Part shown: piece after piece, positions 14,601 through 25,631 of the stretch | Layout: each line of letters begins with the position of its first letter | How positions within the stretch are numbered: position 1 is the stretch's first letter | Made by a program: the position numbers and the translations under genes | From: Auanema rhodensis | Taxonomy: Eukaryota; Nematoda; Chromadorea; Rhabditida; Rhabditidae | DNA length: 64,000 bases | NCBI GenBank assembly: GCA_964057225.1 | Contig: OZ059896.1 | Coordinates: 16,504,501 to 16,568,500, forward strand | Reading direction: 5' to 3' | Notes under the pieces: model-generated | Seen by the model: the letters and a program-made list of their open reading frames with translations, nothing else | What the model was told of the DNA's origin: nothing | Databases searched by the model: none

Positions 14601-17600
14601 AATTTTATCGTTGAAAATGACATTTTTACTTCAAAAATATCTCATCACGTCATGTCAAGTTATCAGTTTGCTTTTGATATTATGCTCTTTGAATGTGTGA
14701 ACTTAGTATAGGTTTCAGGTTATTCCCTAGTGCTCAATTACCATTTCCGATCATTTACCTCGACATTTTTCATTTTTAATATCTCAATGAATCTCCCTGC
14801 CAACCATCTGACCTAGTCATCGTTAACTGTCTCATTCTCTTTCCGCCTCTCTTTTCCTTGTTCTCTTTCTTCCTTTTTTCGAAGAGTCTGCCAGTTAGTC
14901 TCAGTCATTCACCTTACTAAACCATCTGTTTATTGCAGTAGTTGCTACCAACATTGGTTCAAATACTACAATTCATTTTCTATTTCATCTATCACATATA
15001 CATACATATATAAATGAATATATAACCTAATGTGTTATATAATTAAGCTAACTATATTGACATAAGGTAGGTTAACTATACGATATACAACTTGTCATTC
15101 TATATACTTTAAACATTATAAACATTGACAATGTACATCCAACATGAACATGTATACAAGAAATCCGTCTTTTACCTAATTTCCAAATTCCGATGTGTTC
15201 ATTCGTTTGGAATAATATCATCGTCCATCTTTCTCAAAATTCATCTTTATCATTTTCTTCGATCTCATCATACATTTCTATATAAATATATAAATTTTTA
15301 ATTTTCAAAGGTAAAGAGAAGTATCATTGTTGCTCAATCAATGTATTTTCATTCTATACTGTTATATCTGATACAATCTTTCATTTCATCAAATATATTT
15401 AATAAATATAAAATATTTATTGTATAAATGCTCATAAGCATAAAGTTGCAAAGTTAAATAAAGTTTAAATGAAAAATAGAAGTTCGGGGACCACTGCTAA
15501 CTCTCTTGTACTTCTAATTCTTGTCCATTTCTTTCTCTTTAACCCCTTCACTTTCTTTTCATCTATCTCTCAAACGTTTCTCCGATTAAATGACTTAAAT
15601 ATATTTTGATCTACGTATATTTAAATGTTTTTTATTTAAAATTACGTTTGTTTTAAAGAAAAATTTACTAGCTTTCTGCTCTCAATTCTTGAAAACTTGT
15701 CATTTACATGACAACAAGCTTTGTCCTATATAAACTTTCCGGACAGAAACAACAAGAGACAATTCTCCAAAAAAAAAGAGATTTCTTCCTCGTCCTACAA
15801 TCAATTTTCCTGTCCGTTTGCTTTTGAGCAATTAGTTAGTCAGTTCAGTCAATGAAGCTTGAACCTATGTAGCAGCTTGTCTAATAAGCTTCTATTCCAC
15901 GATCTGCTTTCTTTTTGTAAAAATGCGATCAAGTGGAATGCTCCCTGAAAGCTGAATCATAGTATGTTGAGCTCATAATTCACAACTGCTTCTGATTAGA
16001 TCAGCGTTTCATCCTGTTCTTGTCTTCATATGAATTTTAACGTTTTTTTTCTTTTTTATGCTTTTGTTTAAAACAAAATATGTCAAAACATCATTTCTAC
16101 CATATTCAGTGTTTTCATTTGTAAAATCTTTGAGTGCTTGTTTCTAAATTGAAATTCAAGAAACAAGCATTTACTTATCCGGAAATAAAACACAGACCAA
16201 AAACAAACAGATTGTCAGACGGTTTCTGCTCTTTCATCTAGCTGTCAACCATTTTTCCAGAATCTCACCATATTATCTTTATCTTTGCTTTTCTTATACA
16301 ATTTTCTAATAAAAAAGGAAATGAAATAATGCCTGATTGATGACGAAGACAAACGCTGAAGAGGCAGTTTGTCATCTGATGTGCCATTTGTAAGCCTGTT
16401 TCTGGATATGAAATATTCATATCCTGTAAAATTAAAAGGAGAGGGTATACTGTCTTGAGTTCTCTCTATTAAGGCTTATACATGTTCTTCAATTCAATTA
16501 ATCATATATAAACATTTATACATTCTCTTATTAAACGTTTGATCACAAAAGTAATAATACGTCCAACATGTATGTTTCATAGTTTATTCTTGTATACACA
16601 TGTTGATGACATATCATCAATCAGCTTGTTTATAAGTTTCTAAACTTAAAATGATTTGTCGATTTGATATACAAATCATATGATATTAGAAACATTAAAA
16701 TATTTCAAACCACATTTGTCTAATCATCATATTATTATTCGAAACTTGACATATGAGTAAGCCTACCTTCCTTTTTCCTCTCTTCTCTCTCCCAGATGAT
16801 TGAGAATGATATGAATAGCCATCGTATTTGTGTTCGTGTGTTATTTTGGGTTTTCACAAACCAAACCCCTCGCTACCTGTTTGTTATTAATAAGAATAGT
16901 TAAAAATATTATGTAATAAAGTACTTATTACTCTACATTATACTTCCATTTATATCAAATATTCTCTTAACTATTACATATAATTAAATATATTATTATG
17001 TATTACTTAGTAAGATAGATAGTTCACAAATGTATTGTTAATGTTATGCAAATGAGTTGCAACGCAGTCAGTAACAATGACATGATTATCGATTCTAACA
17101 TCGTCAGAAACACATTCACTACACTCAGCAGGACAATGTAGACAAGCAGGCTTGACCTCTTCCTTCATGTATCTATCCATCTAGATATCTCACTCAGTTC
17201 CACTCACCCCATCCTTCTTATCCATTGCTCTTCTCATTCTGTCTACGCATTACCACCTCTGTATATACCATACTTAACACTTTTACAACAAAAAAAAGCT
17301 CAAGCTTGCTAGATGACCTACATCTAACATAGGCTTCTTTGTCGTCCTTTTTTTTTGCCTAAACATTCTATTATGCAGCTCTTCTTGTATGGTTCAGTTG
17401 AGTTTATTATTATGAATCTCTTTCCTTTCTTGTTTCCTATACATTTGTATTTGTTGAAAATGTTTGAACACAAACGCTTGTGGATATGTAATTCAGATCA
17501 TTTGTTGCCCAAACTGGGAAAAATATTTTCAAGTATTTGACGAAAAGTTTCAACATCATACCTTTATCTATCCATCATCTTACGTTTTTCATATATATTT

Positions 17601-20600
17601 AGCTATCTACTCAACTAACTTTCCCCCCCCCTCTCTTTCTCTCTCGATATTAAAGTTTTCCACTTATTTCCCAGCCATTAACACTTTTTCTTTGCTTTTG
17701 TTTTTATCTATAAAAGCTAGAAGTAAAGAAGATACCATTGTTTCTTTTTCGTCTCCGAATGAAAAAAAAGTAAATGGAGCTCTTCATTTGATATAACCTC
17801 TTTCAGAATATTTCAATGGAAGTATTGGCTTTCGTGAGAATAAAACGATTTTTTTCCTTTTTTTCCTCTTATTTTGCCTTTTGATATCAAAAAACAAAAA
17901 TCATCAGAAGAATGACCATCTTCTTCAGTTAATATCCCTTTAGGATTGAAAACTTTTTGAAAAAAATGATATGATCTTCAAATATTGAATATAAGGAGAA
18001 TGGGAGAGTCGAAAGAATATAAGCAACCAATCATTTCGTGTAAATTGTTCTAAATGAAATGTGTTCATTCCAATTTACGTGATTTACGTGAAAATATTTT
18101 GTGACTTTATAGCGTGTGCTATTCCTTTTATGTATCAGTTTTTGGCTTTTTATTCATATTTTCTTAAATAAAACGCATATTTCAATCAAATTTCTCATAT
18201 TTCTAGAGACATAATACAATATATATAAGAAGTAATATTATAAAATACATATGTATATGTATGTAATTATTATTTTTTTTTATTTAGAAAAAAAAGTGAA
18301 TGATGCTAATGGCAATTGATCTTTATGTAACTGAGAAAAAGCCAGATGGCTATTCAGCCTCATCAGAAATGACCAAAAAAAGCAATTTGACTTCTAACCC
18401 ATCGCTTTTCTTTACTCCTTTCACATTCTCCTACGCCTTCACATCTCCTCCTCCTGCTTCTCCTCCCCCTCTTCTCCCGTTCTTCATTCTTGGCTTGTGC
18501 GTGTGTGAGCCCCAAGCCGAAGCCCAAGACAGACCCGGTTCCTGAGAAGGAAATGACAAATGTGTTTGACGAAAAATGCTTCTCATTCTACACATCTTTA
18601 TGATCTTCTAAATTTTGTTCAAGAGTGAAGATTTTTTTCTTTTCACCCTTCGTTTTCAGTTCATATAAATAGACTTTCTCTTTCTCTTTCTCTCACTTTC
18701 ATAATTTTGAACTGAAAGCAAAATAAAAATCATTTTTTCATTGAAATTTTGCAGATTTCTAGCGTTCATAATTCGATTGGCTTACATTCGAGCGAATAAA
18801 GCAATAAATCCATGAATTAATCAAATTTTTTTTGCGTTTATATTACAAAACGATTTGAGAAGAAGAATTTATAATCAAACGGAGCAAAATGTTCAAACAT
18901 TGTCGACAATAATCATCACAAACATTGAATGATTTTCAAACGAGAGCTGACCAATATGAGATATGCGAATACTTAGACGAGTTCGGCCGAATTCAGATCC
19001 ATCAAAAACATTCAAAAATCAAATGTACATGAACAAACTTCCTCTGATGATGTTTTGCTTTTTTTTTTTTGAATTTTTCATTTCAAATAATGTTATTCCA
19101 TAATATGTTGAAACGATCAGTTTGCTGCTTCTCTTCAAACTCAATGATGCATTTCTTTTATTTCGCTTTCATGCTCAACGAATTTCTAATTTATTTATTT
19201 GCAAAAAAAAATTTAATGCCTCGTTTCTCTATTTTTTAATTTTTCAATCAATAGCCTAGGATCAGATGTGTGTTTTGAAAATTTGTATGTGAGAATTCGA
19301 CGGTTAACTGAATGAATAGGATGTGTATGGGATGCCTTTTCGGTATACTATGATTCACTTCCCCGTTTTGGCTGCTTGATTTAATCCTCAATCTCTTTAT
19401 TCACTCTGTATTTTCCTTACTTTTCTTTACAATTCATCTCCTGTTTTCTAGATATTAGACTATTCACATTCACCTTTTTCCATCTTTGTTCCTTTTTTTT
19501 GTCTTCCAAACCTTTTGAGCGATAAGTCCGTACTGCTAACAAAGTCTAAACAACACATCTAATTCAACAGTTCATACTCTCTTCTTTTTTTTATTTTTTC
19601 CAAGTACTGACATGTCCAAAGCTAGAGACTGATTGTTTCCTCTTTAGACTTTCAGATTTTACATCTACCAAACACACTATCTTCAATGAATTTTAGTAAC
19701 TCCTCAAAGTTCATTTTCATGACGTTCTCTCTAGAGTATAGCAAATATTCGTCCGTCACATTGGAAACATCAAAATATGAGCAAAATCTGAATAAAATTG
19801 CCATTTTTTAGTTTTCTTTTTGCTTTTATACGTGTAAACTTAAATAAATTTAATAATTTTAATATTATAAATACATTATCTATTCATATAATCTTAATAT
19901 TATCTGATTGATATTTCAATTCTCAATTTTGAACGTTGTAGAGACATATGTAGACATTTAGGCATTTCTTATCATATTTGAAAAAAAAATTTTTTTTTGT
20001 TATTTTTCCTTTCTGACAAAGTACTTTGTTCTGAAAAACTATCTTTTACTATTTATTTCACTTCAATAACTAAACAGAAGAGGTTATCCATATACATAGA
20101 TATAATCAAAATCACTTCAAATCCACCACAATTCCCCCTCTTTCTCTCTCTCTCTACTTATCTCTCTATATTCCTCTCTCTCTATGTTCCTCTCTCTCTC
20201 TTTCTCAGTTTTCATTTTGTAAATCCCATATTGACTGTAATTCTTGTCTTGTCATTTGAGCTTGACTCCTCACATGTTTTGTATTTCTAAGTTTACAAAC
20301 ATATTGTGCCTCAAGATTTCAGATGTGTAAATTCTAGTGCTCTTCGATAGCATATTGCAATCTTATCTATGCGTTTTCACATTTTTTTTTCAAAATTTGA
20401 AAAAATCAAATAAGCTTTTACTTATATTTTCTGTTTTCAGAACATGTTGGCTGCTCCAGCCATGATAAACTTATCGTCACAGTTAGCTGAGCTAAGCTTG
20501 GATCAGAAAAAAAGTGATATATTTCACAGTAACGTAAGGAAAATCATACGTACATACACATACTTAATATGATTATGATTTAAGGATATTATCATTGGAC

Positions 20601-23213
20601 AAGATGGTGAAGTACTGTCTGGTAGTCTAGAAGCACTACTTAAACGCTTAACACCTACAAGGGACTTCTCACCTGATTCAGGATATATCTTCTCACTTCT
20701 GGTCAATATTCGAACTGTCATTAGTCCAGAAGAAACAATGCAACGTATTGTACAGGTAAATTCAAATAATTCATATTTTGAAGATACATTATCCCATTCT
20801 GAGAATTTTCTTTCAAAAATTTATCTGAAAATCTCTTCTTGGCTTTATTATTAAGGAAGGTTATCTGCATGAACTCTTTTTTGCTCTTGTTCCTTCTGTT
20901 GTTCAACAAACTAGAACAGAGCAACATTACTGAACAATAGGCTTTTCCCACGCCACGAGTATCCCACTGATGCCTCAGGGGGATTGTGAGCATGGGGTCA
21001 GAATAAGACATAACCCACCATCAATTCTTAAGATGTGTGACAATCAATTGAATGAAAATATGGTCCCTAAACATCATATATCTGAATTTATAATTTATAA
21101 GTTGCTGTACAATTTAATTTAGCATTCTGCCAATTTTGCTTTGACAAAGAGAAAAATTAAAGCATATGTTATGCTGGCTTCACATGGTTTATAGTCGTAC
21201 GGCTAGACGTAAAGCATAATACTTTGTTAACTAAACATATTTTTGAGAAATTTTTCATTGAAACGGAATGATAAGTTGCATTAGTAAGTTGAAGAAAAAC
21301 GAAACCAACTGGACAGACTTAAATTTATGTACATATGAATGTTAGATACATGTAGATAAATGTCTATTTACATGACTAGTACTTACTTCATTTCGTATTT
21401 TTTACATTTTTAAATGTTGAAAACTCAAGATTAACAAAGTTTATATAGATAGTTAAAGAGAGAGGGAAAGAATCCTGCTGGAAAAGCATAGTAAATGTGT
21501 ATTTGTTTCAGAATTCTATGTTTTCGGTCAACTCCGATTCATGCAACTTTTCAAAAGAGCATAGAACACGGCTGTTTGCTCATATTCTTCGATTATGCTC
21601 AGAATGGGCAACATCCATACCGTATGACTTCAGAACAGAGCAAATGAGAACAAGGTAAATCGCTTATTTTGAATTAAATGATATAGATTTGAAAAAATTA
21701 GCATAAAAACATTATTCACGTGAATATACGTCAAAGTGTATAATATAACTAATTAATGCTTGAAAACGGTTGAAATAAACATATAGTATTACACGGATTA
21801 TATTAATTTTCAATTTGTTATAGATTGAATGAATTATTGGGAATGTGTAGTGTTGATCAGAATAATAAGCTTAAAGCTCAAGAAATTCAGTCAAATCTAC
21901 GTAGTGCGGTAGGAGACTTGAAGAAAATTTATCAAATATTACTTATTTTTTCAGTTAAACAAGTTAGAACGTTATGAGAAAGCTGTAGCAAGTTTACATA
22001 AAACATTGGCTGAAAGTCCTCAAGTACCTCAACAACATGATGCATTGGTAAGTTGTCAGACATCAATATCGCTGACGATGCTTACTTCCAGGTTGGCTTG
22101 GCAGCTTTTTGTCCTGATCCCAAAGTTATAGCTCAACAACTGACACACATTGAACTGGTATACTTAAATAATTAATAGTATCTTATTCCATTTTTTTGCA
22201 TTTCAGGAGAGATTCAGCATGGTTGGGGTCGACGAAATTGTGAATTCTTTGGATACATGTGATATCTCACAGCTCGGACGATCTAAGTCATCATCTGCTT
22301 CCATCAATACAATTTCTTTCTATGTTGAATGGTTCAACCGTTTGTCATCATTTTCAGCCACAGAGGTAAGAAGATCTTATTCACCTCATTTTCATCTGTT
22401 TTTATTCAATGAATTGTAGGTTTTACGACAATCAAAACGTAAAAATCGTGTTCATATGCTGGAGTTTCTGATTGATGTTGCTCGTGAATGCTGTGAAATG
22501 GGAAACTTTAACAGCTTGATGGCTATTGTTGCTGGATTATCGTTGCCACCTATTGCAAGATTAAAGAGAACTGTATGTTTGATTATCAATATGCCTTACT
22601 GAATAATGTTATTTAAAGTGGAATCGTGTTGATAAAGCTAAGCTAGACATTTTACAACATCAGCTTGATCCATCTGGTAACTTCTTATCCTACAGAGCTA
22701 CTATGAAAGCAGCTGTATGGCGAGCTGATTCAGCTCGCAGACCAGAGCAAAAGGTTTGTTTAACTGAATTCTATATCATATTAATATAAATAAGTTTCAG
22801 ATTGTTGTACCATTCTTTGTATTACTTTTAAAAGATTTGTATATGATGTTTCATAATAATTCACATACTTTACCTAATGGCCATATCAATTTTTTGGTAA
22901 ATTTTTCATTTTTCTTTTATTTTTATTGATATAAATTATAAAATATTTATAGGCATATACTCAAATTGCTGAACAGTTACATAAGATTCTTGTATGGAAA
23001 CGAGCACCATGTACATTCCAAAAAAATCCTCAGGTTCTACAATATCTTTTAGTATCACCAGTATATGGTGAACGAGGTTTGTTCTTCTATTAAATTAAAA
23101 ACTTTAATGTATTCATATTTCTAGAATCGCAGTTGGTTTCATTTGATTTGGAACAACCAGAGAATAGCAGTGAACGTGAGCTATTAAAGCGACTTCGTTT
23201 GGCAAATAAATGA
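8671..23213 (+). CDS. RasGEF domain family member 1 (RasGEF1-like) guanine-nucleotide exchange factor
   Basis: This gene model has 15 exons: 8671-8847, 9148-9261, 9360-9434, 20441-20533, 20585-20755, 21512-21654, 21824-21908, 21955-22047, 22092-22157, 22207-22365, 22420-22572, 22619-22753, 22801-22896, 22953-23076 and 23125-23213. All phases join, giving 590 aa. An N-terminal RasGEF-N region starts near residue 154 (VLSGSLEALL). The catalytic Cdc25-type domain starts near residue 318 and contains AQQLTHIELERF, YVEWFNRLSSFSATE, DVARECCEMGNFNSLMAIVAG, LPNGHINF and VLQYLL, matching the order and spacing of animal RasGEF1A/B/C. Family members activate small Ras-like GTPases (Rap2 for vertebrate RasGEF1) by releasing GDP at membranes. 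The protein is about 100 residues longer at the N terminus than vertebrate RasGEF1B. ATG 8671 was chosen because an in-frame TGA lies just upstream. Exons 1-3 are less certain than 4-15: they are phase 0 throughout, and exon 3 ends in DSSDLYYLSRK, which resembles the DSCGGLYY stretch of vertebrate RasGEF1B. A shorter isoform could start at ATG 20444. Confidence 0.93.
9435..20440 (+). other. Large intron 3 of the RasGEF1-like gene (about 11 kb)
   Basis: The intron is bounded by AAG|GTAAAG at 9434/9435 and TTTTCAG|AAC at 20440/20441. The first 900 nt and 13800-15480 are AT-rich. Most of 10400-20300 is pyrimidine-rich on the + strand with higher GC patches. I saw no further phase-0 exon compatible with the gene. 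It contains a three-copy TTTCTTGCTC-type tandem repeat running into a CT run (12126-12178), a paired TTACGTGA motif (18075-18091) and a GC-rich proline/lysine-coding-like patch (about 18440-18600). Confidence 0.6.
12126..12178. repeat. Short tandem repeat TTTCTTGCTC and (CT)n
   Basis: About three imperfect 10-12 nt copies of TTTCTTGCTC are followed directly by a pure CT run. The units look like a slippage derivative of the pyrimidine tract. Confidence 0.8.
20429..20446 (+). promoter_or_regulatory. Splice acceptor with adjacent ATG (possible trans-splice site)
   Basis: The acceptor TGTTTTCAG lies only three bases before an in-frame ATG (20444). In nematodes this layout is typical of spliced-leader addition. 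It could therefore serve both as the cis acceptor of the 11-kb intron and as the 5' end of a shorter RasGEF1 transcript. This is inference from position only. Confidence 0.35.
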
Positions 23214-23685
23214 GAAGAATCCATCAATCATATCATGTTTTCCTTCTGAATATCTGCAATTCAATGTCTCTCACTTATCATCTGATGTATTCGTGTTCTT
23301 TCAAATACTCACAAGGAAATATTTTGATTGATAATCTTTATAGAAGATCTCATGAAAGAGTTTTTTGTTTGTTTTCTGGTAGTCTTTTTGATAGTCTCTC
23401 GTTATTTCCGGATATTTTCCGGTAATTCTACAGATAAACTGATTACATATTCTGAAAAAAAGTTATACATATATACATTCATTTATATATATTATAACTT
23501 TTTTTTGTATATATTACTTTGTATAAAATTAAACTTTTATTTTCAAAAAACTGTTTATTTCATTATAAATAATTACAAATCATATAGTTTTCCTTTTCTG
23601 TTCTCTCATTCAAGATGATAGTCTTTTAACCCAATCTGCAACCAGTTGTAATGTAAGTGAAACATATCTGTTTTGATATAAAAAC
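23214..23685. other. Convergent 3' intergenic region between RasGEF1-like and galectin genes
   Basis: The two stop codons are 472 nt apart and face each other. On the minus strand two AATAAA signals lie at 23559-23554 and 23541-23536, suited to the galectin. On the + strand only weaker signals (an ATTAAA near 23528 and AT-rich sequence) are seen for RasGEF1. The two 3' UTRs probably overlap or nearly abut. Confidence 0.5.
23536..23559 (-). promoter_or_regulatory. Poly(A) signals of the first galectin gene
   Basis: Two AATAAA hexamers on the minus strand lie about 130-150 nt downstream of the galectin stop codon at 23686. Confidence 0.55.
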
Positions 23686-25119
23686 TCACCTAACTCCGAA
23701 TCCCGGTCTGCGACGTCCAGGTACTATAACTTCTACTGCAGGACGAGCCCTTGGAGCAATAATAATAGCTGGAGGTGGACGAGGAGCTGCAGCAATAACA
23801 ACTGTAGGTGCTGGACGAGGAGGTGGAACATAGACTGTAGCAGGTTGTACCACTGGTTGAGCTAAGACAACAGTTGGCTGAGGTTGTGAAACTACATAAG
23901 TAGCTGGAAAAATATAAATGTATAATACAAAACAAAAATGCAAAACGACATTCCCATGCCGGGAATCGAACCCGGGCCGCGTGGGTGAAAACCACGAATC
24001 CTAACCACTAGACCACATGGGACACATTGTAGACACAAAACAAAAGTTCTATGACTAAACAATCAAAGCTTACGTTTAGAGGCAACAAAGTTGAGAAGTC
24101 TAATAGAATCAGCACGGATGTCACCATGAACACTGACAGATTTAACATTCATTGGGCTTTCACGATGGCTGAAAGCACAGAGATAGGCACCATTTATGGA
24201 GACCTATAAAAGAAATTATCATTTTAGGAGGAAATATGAATTGATGTTGAAGTTGAAAGAAAAGTAAAAACTTACAACATATCTGTCATAATATGATTTG
24301 ATGGATATATTAACATATTGATTGAGAACAATATTATTAGCATGACGTTCTTCTCTTTCCCATCTAAAATAAGAATAAGTTGTAAAATATGTTTTAATAA
24401 ATAAAAACTTCAATAACCAACCTTCCACATCTGTTATTGTTGAGGACAATAACACGTTCAGTTCCAGGTACATATCCCAAACGGACATTAAAATGGAAAG
24501 CTACTCCTTCAGTTGATACGTATTCAATGACAAATCCACTGAAAAAAATTGATTTTCATAGAGATTTTCATTTCATTTGAGCTTGATCTTTTCATACATT
24601 CTCACAAAGATAAGCATAAAACTTTCATATTAAATATAGCTATGAAATTAATTAAATCAATATCTCTTATCATACTTTCTAATTTACGACAATCGTTGTG
24701 ATACAGTATTTTCATTCACGGCTTCTGGATACTAAAAACATTTCAGCCAACAATGTGTTATCAATACTTATAATCAGCATGATGAAATTAGTGAAATACT
24801 TTCAATTTCAAAGATTTACATATATGTTTTGAAGATGAAACGTACTTCTGAGTACCAGAATATACAGTCCCGGAGACCACTAATTCAGATCCATCGTTAG
24901 CTCCTCCAGCAATTGGAGCCGAGAATGGCAGATTCTGAATATTTGAATCATATACACATCTAAAGAAATGATGATTTTCTATGATTTGGTTAACCTTTAT
25001 TGCATATAAATTCTTGAACAAATCATCTTAAATGAATAAAACTTCAAAAACTGCTTCTAAAATATAAAATACATAAAAAAACTTACAGGGAATTCATAAA
25101 CGTTGTTTGTAGCAGCCAT
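23686..25119 (-). CDS. Galectin with proline/valine-rich C-terminal tail
   Basis: The gene has six coding exons on the minus strand: 25119-25087, 24934-24846, 24538-24422, 24363-24276, 24203-24074 and 23903-23686. The phases join to give 224 aa. There is no signal peptide, as usual for galectins, which leave cells by a non-classical route and bind beta-galactosides. The carbohydrate-recognition domain fills roughly residues 15-150. All key ligand residues are visible: H56-x-N58-x-R60, N74, and W81-x-x-E84-x-R86 (in RWEREER). Residues 153-224 form a low-complexity tail rich in Pro, Val, Ala and Arg (for example VYVPPPRPAPTVVIAAAPRP) ending GRRRPGFGVR. This tail is not part of a normal galectin fold and could drive self-association, much as the N-terminal Pro/Gly tail of galectin-3 does (inference). 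Exons 2 and 3 have the same lengths and phases as in the neighbouring galectin. The last intron houses a tRNA gene. Confidence 0.92.
23951..24022 (-). tRNA. tRNA-Glu (anticodon TTC)
   Basis: This is a 72-nt tRNA on the minus strand. Acceptor stem TCCCATG (24022-24016) pairs with CATGGGA. The box A-like D arm is TGGTCTAGTGG, the anticodon stem is CGTGG/CCACG with loop TTTTCAC giving anticodon TTC, and the T arm is CCGGG-TTCGATT-CCCGG with box B GGTTCGATTCC. The discriminator base is A and no tRNA intron is present. It decodes GAA/GAG. It is nested in the same orientation inside the 170-nt last intron (24073-23904) of the galectin gene. Confidence 0.97.
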
Positions 25120-25631
25120 TTTAGGGAATCGTCAAACTTAAACGTTAGCAAACGATTCGACTGAGCAATCTAACCAAATACGTTCTTATCTCCTAGCAAT
25201 ATAATAAAAAGATGAATCAGGTGCTCTGATAATCAAAAACGTTTTTCGTTTTTATTTGGAAAACGGGGTACAAGACTATGGAGTACATTCAGAAGTTTTA
25301 TTCATTGATGTATGAAAGACTGATGATCAACTCAAGATGAGATTTGAGGACATTTCGGATACTGAAACTTCATTTTTGGAACATTTGGGTTCAATATGTC
25401 TAGTTGTTCATTATATACAAGATGCACAGTATTCTGTATGTTTCACTTAATGTATGAATATGTAATATAAGTATAAATAATTTGATGCAAGTCGTTAATG
25501 TGTTTGTGAAATAAAGATTGAAAACCAGAAAATTTATATATATATTATATATAGATCTATACAAAGGAACAATTTAAAACAACTTAATATATATAAGGTT
25601 TGGTTATTCAAAAATGATTATATGAAATAAC
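25120..25631. other. Spacer between the two galectin genes
   Basis: This short stretch must hold the promoter of the first galectin and the 3' end of the second, both on the minus strand. I see no clear TATA box. A minus-strand AATAAA lies near 25304-25299, about 330 nt past the second galectin's stop. A short AT run occurs near 25533-25552. Confidence 0.5.

Noticed and set aside
23690-23995. 101-codon minus-strand frame across the tRNA and galectin tail
   Set aside because: It runs through the tRNA gene and is an alternative frame of the tail exon (Cys/Ser-rich shadow of Pro/Val codons).
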